Virus record (IMG/VR): IMGVR_UViG_3300031951_000581
Location: 1-36,379 of that record
DNA length: 36,379 nt
Reading direction: 5' to 3' (one strand)
DNA from: a virus
Shown: in pieces, positions 27,733-35,812 of the stretch
How the letters are laid out: each line of letters starts with the position of its first letter
Numbering within the stretch: the stretch's first letter is position 1
Notes under the pieces: generated by a model
Databases searched by the model: none
What the model saw: the letters and a program-made list of their open reading frames with translations, nothing else
What the model was told of the DNA's origin: nothing
Position numbers and translations under genes: made by a program

Positions 27733-28506
27733 TTAATCAATATATACTTTATTCCAGTGAGCAATGAACTCACCATCTACTAACTCAGAGACAACAATGT
27801 CCTGATTTCTTAAATGAACTGGTCTTGCACCACAAGCTACATCATCCTTAGTTTTAAATGTCAGGATGTTTTGATTGCCTTTGCGATACAGATATCCAAT
27901 GGCATCTGATTGCGATGATACAATTCTCTTAATCTTACCTGTCAAATCAAGATCCATGGAGTTAACTTCTGCTCCTGCTTTCTCGATCATTGCATCTTTA
28001 ACGTGACCCAAAAGAATAATTCTTGGAGCTAGCGTCTTGATATACTCTATCGTTTTTACAATTGCATCTCTTAAATAACCATAGCCTTGACCATTAGGTA
28101 AGTTAAGAACAGTACCATACTTAAACTTTGCAGATTCTGGATCCCATGTACCATCAGCTTTCTTCTTAAGCCATGTTGCTTTACCCATAGGCGTGTTCAT
28201 GTAAAGCTTCTCTGCTTCTTTAACACACATGGCTTCTAATGCAGTGATTGTATCTACTGCAATATAATCATATGGTTTACCAGCATCAATGATTGCTTTA
28301 CCTATATCACGTATCTCATCTACTGAGTTTGCTTTTAGTTTCAAAGCATCTACATAATCTGAACCTGATTCTAGATCTAAGATCAAACAGTTAGGTATCT
28401 CAGCAATTAAGCTTGTCTTACCTACCTTTGGCTTAGAGAATATAATCAGATTCTTTGGACTCTTTGTTTCAGCAGATACCTTTGCTGTAGGAAGTACTAT
28501 ACTCAT
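27733..28506 (-). CDS. Sak4-like RecA-fold ATPase (single-strand annealing)
   Basis: Phage nucleotide-binding protein of the AAA_24/Sak4 kind, 257 residues, essentially a minimal RecA core. Walker A SKPKVGKT is at 24-31, an acidic strand LILDLESGS at 41-49, and Walker B YIAVDTITAL at 81-90. Further conserved parts include LNLPNGQGYGYL and IILLGHVKD (the sensor strand). Sak4 proteins anneal or exchange strands together with SSB, and the SSB candidate is the next gene. The start overlaps the preceding stop (ATGA). Together with the PD-(D/E)XK nuclease downstream it would form a phage recombination module. Confidence 0.88.
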   Translation of the reverse strand: MSIVLPTAKVSAETKSPKNLIIFSKPKVGKTSLIAEIPNCLILDLESGSDYVDALKLKANSVDEIRDIGKAIIDAGKPYDYIAVDTITALEAMCVKEAEKLYMNTPMGKATWLKKKADGTWDPESAKFKYGTVLNLPNGQGYGYLRDAIVKTIEYIKTLAPRIILLGHVKDAMIEKAGAEVNSMDLDLTGKIKRIVSSQSDAIGYLYRKGNQNILTFKTKDDVACGARPVHLRNQDIVVSELVDGEFIAHWNKVYID

Positions 28507-29030
28507 CTTGTAACGATTTCATTCAACCACTTCTTTCTGCTTACAGGCTTCTTCAATAAGATAGCTGCCAGGTCTCTGATAGTCATCTGCTCAATGAGTG
28601 GATCCTCATTAGGATTAGGGATTGCCTCATCAATATCAAATGCTACAGATGCAGGAGCGGCCTTATTGAAATATGCATCATCAATAAGTTCTAACTCCTC
28701 TACTGGTACGATAAATCTAACGTTACCTGTATCAGGATGTGGATCAGATTTCTTATACTCTGTAGCAAAGTATGGATTGTAGGTCCACTTCCATAATCTG
28801 TTCTGTGGATCCTCTGAATCATATCCTTTGCTTACAAAGTGGGTATAGATATCCTTACCTTTTGCAAAATCTTGCTCGAAGAATGACACAACCTGTTCTG
28901 CTTCACCCATAGGAATATAACATATCCTTGGTATGAACAGTGGATTTGTCAACCCAAGCTTCTTAAACTTCTCCTCGTGGAGCTTCTTAAGATCTTCGAT
29001 CTTTTCTTTTGTTGTTTTTTCTGTTACCAT
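28503..29030 (-). CDS. Hypothetical protein, 175 aa
   Basis: I do not recognise this protein. It has a Lys/Glu-rich N-terminal helix, a central region with strands and Trp residues (LWKWTYNPYF), an acidic section (FDIDEAIPNPNEDP) and a C-terminal basic helix ending near KKPVSRKKWLNE. It lies between the replicative helicase and the Sak4-like ATPase, overlapping the latter by ATGA, so a replication or recombination accessory role is plausible. Confidence 0.72.
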   Translation of the reverse strand: MVTEKTTKEKIEDLKKLHEEKFKKLGLTNPLFIPRICYIPMGEAEQVVSFFEQDFAKGKDIYTHFVSKGYDSEDPQNRLWKWTYNPYFATEYKKSDPHPDTGNVRFIVPVEELELIDDAYFNKAAPASVAFDIDEAIPNPNEDPLIEQMTIRDLAAILLKKPVSRKKWLNEIVTR

Positions 29031-29045
29031 TTTCTACATTTTACT

Positions 29046-30047
29046 TTACTTACTTTTTTTAACTGTACTCATTGTATGACGAGGTGGGGTCTCCATCTCT
29101 TCAATCTCCATTGTCTTATACTTTGCTCTGAAAAAACTCATTCTGGTATCTCCGTTTCTACACTTTATGAAATGAAACACTAACACTGAATCATCTTCAA
29201 TGATATATCGATCTGGTCCATAGTACTTGATAAACTTCTTAGCTGGTCTATTAATACCTATTACTAGGTCTGCATGCTGTAGTAATGCATCAGCTCCAAA
29301 TAAATCTGTCTCAAGTATGTAGTTACCATACTTGCCATCTTCATTGCGCTCATGAGATTCTACTTGTCTACCCAGCTGACTTAAGATTATGAATATGATT
29401 GGGTACTTTCGTTTAAGCTTTGTGCAGGTCTCTCCTAATAGATAGAGCAGCTCATGCTTGTTTACACCTTTGATTAAGATAGAGTGGTCAAGAGTAATAA
29501 CTGTATTACAATATATCTTAACTCCATCTTCTACTACTGAGTTGCTCTCTAGATATTTTATCACTGTGGACTCGAACTCTTCTATGCTAGGTGGCATCTC
29601 TACCTCGTCTACTGGTAGTTTAGATGCTTCTATAGCATACTCTTTACACTTCTCGAAGTCAGTCATTGTTAATGGACCTTCATCTTTCTTACCTGCATTA
29701 GATAAGTAACGATAAGATTTCTTTGCTACACTGGCGAACTCTCTTAATCTGGACTTCTCTGATACCATTTCAAGCGTGAACTCAAGGACCTTAATGTTCT
29801 GTCCTTTGTTCAACTTAAAACCTTCACGTATGATTTGATCTTTGATAAGTGTCTTGCCTGTGCCTGGTCTTCCTCCTATGATAACCATAGAGTTCCATTC
29901 TATACCATCTACACCTGCTTCATTGACTTTATCCCATGGAGTTCTGTACGTTTTAATTGTACCCTCCATTCTTCCTTTCATGTATTTTAGAGCGGAGATA
30001 AACCCCTCTCTCCTTGACTTCCAAGGTAGTGCTGCTTCTTTCGACAT
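29046..30047 (-). CDS. dnaB: DnaB-like replicative helicase
   Basis: The 333-residue protein consists of little more than the RecA-like motor of DnaB. Walker A GRPGTGKT is at 59-66, the catalytic glutamate motif FTLEM at 90-94, Walker B VITLDHS at 183-189 and motif H4-like IILSQLGRQ at 220-228. The N-terminal primase-binding domain of full-length DnaB (about 450 residues in total) is missing, as in many phage helicases. It would unwind the fork ahead of PolB. A 41-base gap rich in A and T precedes the ATG; a TATAATTTG in it is close to, but does not match, the Bacteroides -7 element. Confidence 0.9.
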   Translation of the reverse strand: MSKEAALPWKSRREGFISALKYMKGRMEGTIKTYRTPWDKVNEAGVDGIEWNSMVIIGGRPGTGKTLIKDQIIREGFKLNKGQNIKVLEFTLEMVSEKSRLREFASVAKKSYRYLSNAGKKDEGPLTMTDFEKCKEYAIEASKLPVDEVEMPPSIEEFESTVIKYLESNSVVEDGVKIYCNTVITLDHSILIKGVNKHELLYLLGETCTKLKRKYPIIFIILSQLGRQVESHERNEDGKYGNYILETDLFGADALLQHADLVIGINRPAKKFIKYYGPDRYIIEDDSVLVFHFIKCRNGDTRMSFFRAKYKTMEIEEMETPPRHTMSTVKKSK

Positions 30048-30088
30048 GTCATTTTGGTTATGAGGTAAAGATAAGAAATATCTACAAA

Positions 30089-30694
30089 TTATACAACTTT
30101 AATTGAATAATGAGTATCATTTTCTTCATCATCTGATAGCACTATCTCACAGTAATTAGCTAAGTCTGATGACCACGTCTTATCCTGATCCTGCTTACGT
30201 ATAAAGTACTGCGATGTCCTCATATATTTGAATCCTTGTAACTCAAATTCATATACATATCTTTCTGTTGCTAGCATTATTGTCTCCCAATCGTAGTCAA
30301 AGTTATCAAAGAACCATTTGAATGCATTCTTTAAGTTACTAAGATTAGTGCGCGCATACTTACCAGTTGGTAACTTACCAGTTGGAAACATCTCATTATA
30401 TGTTTTGATATTCTCCTCGTAGTTATCACCTAGCTTTTTAGCTGCAGCATTCTTAGCTTCATGTACAAACAATCCTTCTATCTGTTTGATTAGCTTCTTT
30501 GCTTTCTCAGTTATGATTAACTTATCGTCCTTAGTTACAATAACGTACTCATTGTAAACTAATGCCTGCAGTTCAAGTGCTATGTTTATCTTCTTTGTCT
30601 GGATGTTATCATTCATACATGCCAGTAGATAATACTGATTAGGACTTAAATCCTTACTTGAAATGATATCGAATAACTCTTTATGTTTCAGCAT
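30089..30694 (-). CDS. Hypothetical protein, possible helicase loader or winged-helix protein
   Basis: 201 residues. The first 75 residues look like a winged helix: helices, then the hairpin-like VTKDDKLIITEKAKK. The rest is helical with many aromatic residues (WFFDNFDYDWETI) and ends in an acidic tail. It lies directly upstream of the DnaB-like helicase gene, where helicase loaders or replication initiators are often found, but no AAA+ motif or DnaD signature is visible. The function is inferred from position only. Confidence 0.7.
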   Translation of the reverse strand: MLKHKELFDIISSKDLSPNQYYLLACMNDNIQTKKINIALELQALVYNEYVIVTKDDKLIITEKAKKLIKQIEGLFVHEAKNAAAKKLGDNYEENIKTYNEMFPTGKLPTGKYARTNLSNLKNAFKWFFDNFDYDWETIMLATERYVYEFELQGFKYMRTSQYFIRKQDQDKTWSSDLANYCEIVLSDDEENDTHYSIKVV

Positions 30695-30698
30695 GTTA

Positions 30699-30911
30699 CT
30701 AATGTATTCGTATGTAATAGTACTGGGGCAATGTTCTAGTATTATGATGCATCTCGAAGTCTTTACTTGACATAATCCATCCTACTTCTTCTGCTACATT
30801 TATAAAATCTTGAATAGGTACGCTGTTAGGATTGAAACCTTTCTCCTTGCAGTACTCCTGAAACTTATGATCATTCTCGATCAAATAAATCTTCATGTCT
30901 TTGTTTACCAT
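30699..30911 (-). CDS. Small hypothetical protein, 70 aa
   Basis: Short soluble protein of unknown function with a helical N-terminal half (MKIYLIENDHKFQEYC). The ATG at 30911 overlaps the uracil-DNA glycosylase gene by seven bases, and the next gene follows after four bases. Packing and frame use support translation; a Met at residue 6 is an alternative start. Confidence 0.62.
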   Translation of the reverse strand: MVNKDMKIYLIENDHKFQEYCKEKGFNPNSVPIQDFINVAEEVGWIMSSKDFEMHHNTRTLPQYYYIRIH

Positions 30912-31612
30912 TTTATGTCATAATTATATTGTTGTTTAACTGTTTCTGTGGTACGTTTGAATACACCATTGCTATACCACAAGCCTCCCTCGTTATAGAC
31001 GGCTGAAGCTGGATGACTACATGTAAAAATAAAGTTGTTATCTTCAGAGATATAACTGCGCCATGACTGCGCAATTTTACCCATAAAGATATATGCTAAT
31101 CCTGTCTCCTGATTTAGCATATCAAACAAGTACTTCATAAATGGTGCCCATAGTTTAGTATGTGATCCAGGTGTACCTATTGTCGTAGTTAGTGCAGTAT
31201 TTAGCATTAAGATACCTTGATTAGCCCAATCCTTAAGATCATACGTATGAAAGTGCTCTATACCTTCTGCATCTAGGGCCTTATAGATCTGACGTAAGCT
31301 TGGTTGAACTTGACTTGGATGTTGTGATTTACTGCAACTAAATGCAATACCATCTGCTACTCCTTCTTTGGGATAGGGATCCTGCCCTACAATAACTACC
31401 TTAAGTTTATCGTAAGGACATTCTTCAAATGCTCTAAATAAATGCTTGATTGTTGGTGTGAACTTCTTGTTAGCTAATGACTCTTGCATCAACGTTTTAA
31501 GTATCTCATAGAAGTCATCACTGAGAATAAACATTTTTAATTTATCAGCCCATCCTGATGGCTTAAGTTGCTCGTACAATTTATATTGTACCTCTTTTAA
31601 TTTTTGTTCCAT
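30905..31612 (-). CDS. ung: Uracil-DNA glycosylase (family 1)
   Basis: 235 residues, standard length for Ung. The water-activating loop GQDPYP is at 76-81 with D78 as general base. ILMLNTALTT (134-143) is the conserved strand, and SHPASAV (199-205) is the Leu-intercalation loop, with His in place and the usual Ser-Pro-Leu altered. It removes uracil from DNA to start base excision repair. Its presence in the replication block suggests the phage guards its AT-rich genome against uracil. The ATG at 31612 is only 31 bases from the divergent plus-strand gene, so the two probably share a regulatory gap. Confidence 0.95.
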   Translation of the reverse strand: MEQKLKEVQYKLYEQLKPSGWADKLKMFILSDDFYEILKTLMQESLANKKFTPTIKHLFRAFEECPYDKLKVVIVGQDPYPKEGVADGIAFSCSKSQHPSQVQPSLRQIYKALDAEGIEHFHTYDLKDWANQGILMLNTALTTTIGTPGSHTKLWAPFMKYLFDMLNQETGLAYIFMGKIAQSWRSYISEDNNFIFTCSHPASAVYNEGGLWYSNGVFKRTTETVKQQYNYDIKW

Positions 31613-31620
31613 AAATATTG

Positions 31621-31628
31621 TACATTTG
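31621..31628 (+). promoter_or_regulatory. Candidate Bacteroidota-type -7 element (TACATTTG)
   Basis: TACATTTG matches TAnnTTTG and lies 15 bases before the ATG at 31644. A TTTG at 31603-31606 is a possible -33 box, but the 14-base gap is shorter than the usual 19 or so. It is placed in the only divergent gap in the window, where a plus-strand promoter is required. Confidence 0.35.
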
Positions 31629-31643
31629 TTAAAATCATTTGCT

Positions 31644-31991
31644 ATGTCAACTACTAAATCTGAAGTAGAAGTATTTCCACTAGATGCTACAGTTACTGTA
31701 GAAATATCTGGTGCGTTCTATGCTCGCTTAACTCAATTGCTTCTTGATCATGCTATGACTAAGGATGCCAAAGGTATATCTGCGGCATATGATAACCTTA
31801 AATCAAATGAACCACAAGATGCGTATGAGTATCATCTTCTTACTTTGTCTATTCTCATTAGAGAAATAGAAGCGCAAGTTAAGAAAGAAAATAAGTTTGA
31901 GAAAATTGACGAGACTACTTTCCAAAAACTTGCCGAAGATTCAGATTTAAGTGATCCCCAATCTCAATCGCAGCCTGAATCGCAAGACTAA
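31644..31991 (+). CDS. Hypothetical protein, 115 aa, lone plus-strand gene
   Basis: The ATG at 31644 (MSTTKSE) is preferred over a TTG six codons earlier that would overlap the promoter-like element. The protein is mainly helical and acidic, with a Gln/Ser-rich C-terminal tail (SDPQSQSQPESQD). It is the only gene on the plus strand within 20 kb of minus-strand genes. Its last 77 bases overlap, tail to tail, the end of the 131-residue gene. The function is unknown. The independent orientation suggests separate expression, perhaps at a different time, and possible antisense effects on its neighbour. Confidence 0.68.
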   Translation: MSTTKSEVEVFPLDATVTVEISGAFYARLTQLLLDHAMTKDAKGISAAYDNLKSNEPQDAYEYHLLTLSILIREIEAQVKKENKFEKIDETTFQKLAEDSDLSDPQSQSQPESQD

Positions 31992-32310
31992 GTTCATCTA
32001 TGCTACATACAGCAAATGATTTACAATGTCCTTCCCAACATAAGCCCGCTTTCTCCTTAACTATAGTTTGCATCTCTTCAAATGAATGACCTGATTCAGT
32101 TGCTAACTCCCTGATTGATACTTTTAGTTTTGATATTTGTGCATACGTTCCATTGTCTACGTGTGCATCAAAGAAAACATCTACAGACTGACCCTCTTCT
32201 AACGCATCAATAAATATCTTATACAGTGATGCATCACTAGCATCTGCATGTATAAGCTTACCATCTTGTTTGGTCAGTTTAATATTTAATACTCCTTTCT
32301 TTTGTGTCAT
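31915..32310 (-). CDS. Hypothetical phage protein, 131 aa
   Basis: The N-terminal half is strand-rich and acidic; the C-terminal half is helical, with SIRELATESGHSFEEM followed by CSIDELSLAIQAAIEIGD. Such helix pairs occur in small phage recombination or replication accessory proteins, but I cannot name the family. The ATG overlaps the upstream gene's stop (ATGA). The last 77 bases overlap the opposing plus-strand gene. Confidence 0.72.
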   Translation of the reverse strand: MTQKKGVLNIKLTKQDGKLIHADASDASLYKIFIDALEEGQSVDVFFDAHVDNGTYAQISKLKVSIRELATESGHSFEEMQTIVKEKAGLCWEGHCKSFAVCSIDELSLAIQAAIEIGDHLNLNLRQVFGK

Positions 32311-32561
32311 ATTGCTTCTTCTAAATATATTTCTTCAGCTTCAACTACTGAATCTTCTAGCGGCAGAAACCTAGATGCTTTGAAGTATTCATACGGAAAA
32401 AAAGAATCAATCTCAGCAAGCCTATAGCCTACTAGAGATTGTAATTGCATGTGTGCCACTTCAACAACTGTGTAAACCCGACCTTCTACCACTCTTCTAT
32501 GTAGTGGTAGTTGGTCAGGTTGTCCAGCATCATTGACACATATTACTTTAAATGGTGTCAT
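32307..32561 (-). CDS. Small conserved-looking phage protein, 84 aa
   Basis: A compact strand-rich protein: KVICVND at the N-terminus, VVEGRVYTVVEV in the middle, then LAEIDSFFPYEYF and RFLPLED. The pattern of a short barrel with a final R-F-x-P motif resembles small proteins I have seen in Bacteroidota and their phages with no assigned role. Both ends overlap neighbours by ATGA, so translation is coupled. Confidence 0.7.
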   Translation of the reverse strand: MTPFKVICVNDAGQPDQLPLHRRVVEGRVYTVVEVAHMQLQSLVGYRLAEIDSFFPYEYFKASRFLPLEDSVVEAEEIYLEEAI

Positions 32562-33037
32562 ATTCGTTTTCGTTTTGCTCTTTTAGGTAACTCTTCAAGC
32601 TTAATCTTTGCAAATCTATTTACTTCAGCACACTCTTCGCAATCTTGTTGCTTCTTATTGCCACTGAAATAAGCTCCGCATGATATACATAGCTTTGAAT
32701 AATACCCCACTGAAAAGGTTGACGGTAACAGCTCATATATAACTGCTCGTCCTGCATTGATGATTTTACTTTTGATTAGAGACCTCCACTGATTAAATTT
32801 AATTCTATGTAGTTTATCTCCTTCTTTTGATTTGACATACATATAGGCTAGATACATATCATCTGACATTGCACATGCAATAGTATCACCAATCACATAA
32901 TACTGTCCTTGAAGAGTCATGTGATCTACTTTAACAATATCAACAACCTTACCACCTACACATAACAGGACTTCCATTCCTGCCCATATATCTCCATCTT
33001 TTATAGGTACTGTAATAACTGTACCAACCTCTTCCAT
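32558..33037 (-). CDS. Zinc-finger protein, 159 aa
   Basis: The first 110 residues are predicted to be mostly strands. Near residue 118-138 there is CISCGAYFSG and then CEEC, a four-cysteine zinc finger, followed by a very basic tail (LPKRAKRKRI). This arrangement suggests binding to nucleic acid. It starts one base into the upstream gene's stop (TAATG) and overlaps the 84-residue gene by ATGA. A regulator or replication accessory protein is possible; nothing more specific can be said. Confidence 0.7.
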   Translation of the reverse strand: MEEVGTVITVPIKDGDIWAGMEVLLCVGGKVVDIVKVDHMTLQGQYYVIGDTIACAMSDDMYLAYMYVKSKEGDKLHRIKFNQWRSLIKSKIINAGRAVIYELLPSTFSVGYYSKLCISCGAYFSGNKKQQDCEECAEVNRFAKIKLEELPKRAKRKRI

Positions 33038-33258
33038 TACTCAATTATTTTTGTTACTAATCCTACGTTTTCAAACAAGTATGCAATCTCTTCTATGTCG
33101 TAAAAATCTCCATGTTTAACGGTATACTGACCTTTAGAATTTATGATCATCGCACACTGTTCAGCTTGCTCAGGTGTATGCTCACAGAACTTTATTATAC
33201 AAGCTACGACATACGTCATATCGTAATCATTACTTCTGTATAATATTAGTTCAGCCAT
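33037..33258 (-). CDS. Small hypothetical protein, 73 aa
   Basis: Short soluble protein of unknown function, with a Cys- and His-containing central helix (IIKFCEHTPEQAEQCAMII) and a strand-rich end. It might be related to small adaptor folds such as ClpS (the EHTPEQAEQCAMIINSKG portion recalls the ClpS core helix region), but this is weak. It overlaps the SF2 helicase gene by 13 bases and the zinc-finger gene by one. Confidence 0.6.
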   Translation of the reverse strand: MAELILYRSNDYDMTYVVACIIKFCEHTPEQAEQCAMIINSKGQYTVKHGDFYDIEEIAYLFENVGLVTKIIE

Positions 33259-34352
33259 ACAATTTTCTCCTGATCAAAATGTTCAATTGCGCTTTTGACC
33301 CATGCTTCATCAACAGTATCTCTATAACATAGGATATGTACTCCTGCTGTATCATCAGGATTAAGACGAAGCAATCGTCCCAACTTCTGCGATGCCTTTC
33401 TATTGTTAGAATAAGCATGCATAATTATACCTGACTTAAGATTAGGAATGTTAACACCCTCGCTAAGCTGCTCAACTGCAGATAACAACTCTATCTCTCC
33501 TGATTTAAACTTCTCTAAGTTTTCAGCAGATTTAGGATTATTGCTATGGTAACTATGTGGCGCCAATCTATCAGCTTGATCTTGCGTATTTGCAAATAAA
33601 AGAGTTTTTGTCTTACGTCGCGCAAGAAGTTGTTCAACATATCTTTCTTTGCTAGGATACCCCATCAATGCTTTCATACGTAGAATCCTTAGCATCTGTA
33701 TGTTTTTACCTTTTCCTGCGCCTTCTAATTGGTTTGTCCAATAGTCATAATTTTGTTGCTCTGATACAAACCATGTAGAACCGTTCTTACCTTTGATAGG
33801 TACAACTTTCTTATCACTGAGATCTATCATGTGAACATAGATCCTGTAATCATTTAGTATCTTATCGTCAATAGCTTCATCTGTCTTATATTCATACACC
33901 TTTGGACAGAACTTGTTACACATCTCACCCTTCTCTCCTGATCTATATCTAGGATATGTACCAGTAAGACCTATGATTGTTGCTCCTTGTAACTGCGCAG
34001 CTGTAAGATAGAATTCATGATTATATTTTAAACTGTGACACTCATCAAGATATATGACTTCATAATTATATCCTTGTTTCTCTAACGATAGATATGTTGT
34101 GAAGTCAATAAGATCTAAGAGGTGTGACATCTTATGCTTCTTAGCATCTGCTTTCCAACTGTCAAATATTGATACTTTAGGTGCTACTACCAAGAATCTT
34201 TTTGATTTATCCATGAACTTGCTGACCTCGCTCATATGTTTTAAACCTAAGAGTGTCTTACCAACACCCATGGATATCTCAACTCCTGCATTATGTAGTG
34301 GTAGTATCGCCTTCAACGCTTCCTTTTGAATCTTTGTTTTTGTGCTACTCAT
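33246..34352 (-). CDS. Superfamily 2 DNA helicase
   Basis: 368 residues with the SF2 motifs in order: motif I MGVGKT (28-33), motif Ia VVAPKVS (55-61), motif II DECH (103-106), motif III LTGT (129-132), motif V EQLSEGVNIPN (294-304) and motif VI QKLGRLLRL (322-330). The motor is compact, like those of phage UvsW- or Rad25-type helicases, and no extra nuclease domain is seen. It may help in origin opening, branch migration or fork repair. The ATG overlaps the stop of the DnaA-like gene, so the two are probably made together. Confidence 0.9.
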   Translation of the reverse strand: MSSTKTKIQKEALKAILPLHNAGVEISMGVGKTLLGLKHMSEVSKFMDKSKRFLVVAPKVSIFDSWKADAKKHKMSHLLDLIDFTTYLSLEKQGYNYEVIYLDECHSLKYNHEFYLTAAQLQGATIIGLTGTYPRYRSGEKGEMCNKFCPKVYEYKTDEAIDDKILNDYRIYVHMIDLSDKKVVPIKGKNGSTWFVSEQQNYDYWTNQLEGAGKGKNIQMLRILRMKALMGYPSKERYVEQLLARRKTKTLLFANTQDQADRLAPHSYHSNNPKSAENLEKFKSGEIELLSAVEQLSEGVNIPNLKSGIIMHAYSNNRKASQKLGRLLRLNPDDTAGVHILCYRDTVDEAWVKSAIEHFDQEKIVWLN

Positions 34353-34825
34353 AATACTTCACTAAACTTAATTAATATACTGGCTTTTACTGCTTTGTAT
34401 TTGTCATATGACTTACGGTAATTTGTCTTAAAAGAAGATTCGAGACTTTTCTTTGCTGCTATAATGGTACTGTGATTCATACCTAAGAATCTACCAATCT
34501 CTGTATAAGCATATCCAAATTCTAAAGCAATGTAACAAAAGATATGTCGCATCGCAAGAACTTCATGTATTCTTGTTTTGGTTTTAATACCTTCAGTTAC
34601 ATCAACTTTACCATAGCTACAGTCAACAATTTTAGAAGGGTAAAGATCAAAGAATATCCTGTTGGTTTCTTCTAAGATATCCTCTAGTGAAACAGGTGGT
34701 AGATCTATATACTTTGAATTTCTAATGTATATCATTAATCCAAATCCATATTTCTTCTCAAACTTCTTTTTGAATTCTTCGATTTCTGATTGTGCTTCTA
34801 ACCAGACTCTTGAGACTTGTGCCAT
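34349..34825 (-). CDS. DnaA domain IV-like DNA-binding protein
   Basis: 158 residues. Residues about 83-133 match the C-terminal DNA-binding domain of DnaA: TRIHEVLAMRHIFCYIA, then YTEIGRFLGMNHSTIIAAKK, corresponding to the helix-turn-helix and signature loop (normally xDHSTV; here NHSTI). There is no AAA+ domain; the N-terminal 80 residues are charged and unassigned. It would bind DnaA-box-like sites and could mark the phage origin or capture host initiation factors. It is coupled by ATGA to the SF2 helicase gene, which supports a role in initiation. A transcription regulator using the same fold is the alternative. Confidence 0.85.
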   Translation of the reverse strand: MAQVSRVWLEAQSEIEEFKKKFEKKYGFGLMIYIRNSKYIDLPPVSLEDILEETNRIFFDLYPSKIVDCSYGKVDVTEGIKTKTRIHEVLAMRHIFCYIALEFGYAYTEIGRFLGMNHSTIIAAKKSLESSFKTNYRKSYDKYKAVKASILIKFSEVL

Positions 34826-35064
34826 TTCTTTACAAGATTCATTAATATAATAAGCTCTACCATATCTATAACTTCTACATCATCTACATTATCTAGATAT
34901 ACTTTCCAAATATTATCTGTAGCTTCATCGTTTGCACAAGATATTAATGTCCATCCATTGTCAAACCTATAGGTGTAGTAATAATAATCTGTGGTATCAC
35001 CGCTTTCTATTTTAGGAACATCAACTCTTGTGAATCCTTCCTTTATTAATTCTTCCTCTAACAT
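34798..35064 (-). CDS. Hypothetical protein, 88 aa
   Basis: The ATG at 35064 is preferred to an in-frame TTG eight codons upstream. The protein is acidic, with a strand-rich centre (DYYYYTYRFDNGWTLIS) and a C-terminal hydrophobic helix (VIDMVELIILMNLVKKW). The function is unknown. It overlaps the DnaA-like gene by 28 bases and the upstream gene by seven. Confidence 0.65.
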   Translation of the reverse strand: MLEEELIKEGFTRVDVPKIESGDTTDYYYYTYRFDNGWTLISCANDEATDNIWKVYLDNVDDVEVIDMVELIILMNLVKKWHKSQESG

Positions 35065-35336
35065 TTTCTTTTTGATTTTGGAGAGCAACCTAAATAAATT
35101 GTTGTTTTAAATCTTTGCTGAATGGTCTTATCTTTAATCTTATACACCTTCATTGTATCTGTGATTATGGAATCCATAAGCTCCTCATCAATCTCATGAT
35201 CCATGAAGGGTATTTCTTTTTGACCATGATCATTTACTGTTGCTTCTTCCATTAGCTTATCAAAGTTAGCAGGTGGATTTGCATTTGCAAACAACTGCCT
35301 GTAGCAATGTAGTATTGCATTAGAATAATCCTTCAT
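35058..35336 (-). CDS. Hypothetical protein, 92 aa
   Basis: Helical, charged, soluble protein without a recognised motif, ending in a short basic Cys-containing tail (SKRKC). It starts 15 bases after the stop of the secreted-protein gene, and its end overlaps the next gene by seven bases. The function is unknown. Confidence 0.65.
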   Translation of the reverse strand: MKDYSNAILHCYRQLFANANPPANFDKLMEEATVNDHGQKEIPFMDHEIDEELMDSIITDTMKVYKIKDKTIQQRFKTTIYLGCSPKSKRKC

Positions 35337-35351
35337 AAAAACATTTTGTTG

Positions 35352-35720
35352 TTAATTATTAAAGAAGTATCTGTAGCAAATGCTTTTATACTCTACTTCT
35401 ATTTTACCTTTAGGGTATGTATATTCCATTCTAATAATGCATTCCTTACCTCTATTGTCATGAGCTTTCCATACTCCCATTCTATTTGTTACCTGAACTG
35501 TTTCATAAGTTGTATAGACAGATTCATCTCTGTCATTTGTTGTAATAACAGCATTATCTAATGTAAATACAACTTGACATGGTACTAATTGTTTCCATTT
35601 CCAATCTTTTGACTGGTTACGCTTTACTCCTATCTGTGCTTCTACAGATTGTATTGTCTCTTGTGCACCTGCCATATAACCTATGGTTAGCAGCACTAAT
35701 AGTAATAACTTCTTCATCAT
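35352..35720 (-). CDS. Small secreted or periplasmic protein with signal peptide
   Basis: The ATG at 35720 (MMKK) overlaps the stop of the upstream miniprotein gene as ATGATGA; the ATG three bases on is equally possible. The upstream part of the open frame is rejected because it lies over other genes. The product, about 122 residues, begins with KK, a Leu-rich hydrophobic core and an AGA-Q cleavage site, a typical Bacteroidota Sec signal peptide. The mature part is strand-rich with Cys residues. It is likely exported to the periplasm or surface. A role in superinfection exclusion or envelope change is conceivable, but there is no direct evidence. Confidence 0.72.
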   Translation of the reverse strand: MMKKLLLLVLLTIGYMAGAQETIQSVEAQIGVKRNQSKDWKWKQLVPCQVVFTLDNAVITTNDRDESVYTTYETVQVTNRMGVWKAHDNRGKECIIRMEYTYPKGKIEVEYKSICYRYFFNN

Positions 35721-35812
35721 GCCCACATTAAAAATCCAATTGTAATACCTGCAAGGATACCTATAAAGGATCCATACATAAAGTTGTCCCACCATTCTCT
35801 TTTATTCTTCAT
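35717..35812 (-). CDS. Single-pass membrane miniprotein, 31 aa
   Basis: Short gene from the ATG at 35812 to a TGA overlapping the next gene's ATG. The peptide has a charged N-terminus (KNKREWWDN) and one glycine- and isoleucine-rich membrane-spanning stretch (IGILAGITIGFLMW). Its start overlaps the upstream gene by 11 bases. Tight coupling to the secreted-protein gene supports it; the length makes it uncertain. Confidence 0.55.
   Translation of the reverse strand: MKNKREWWDNFMYGSFIGILAGITIGFLMWA

Noticed and set aside
29977-30090. Near-match TATAATTTG before the DnaB-like helicase as a promoter
   Set aside because: It does not fit TAnnTTTG (one base too many) and has no -33 box at the right distance.
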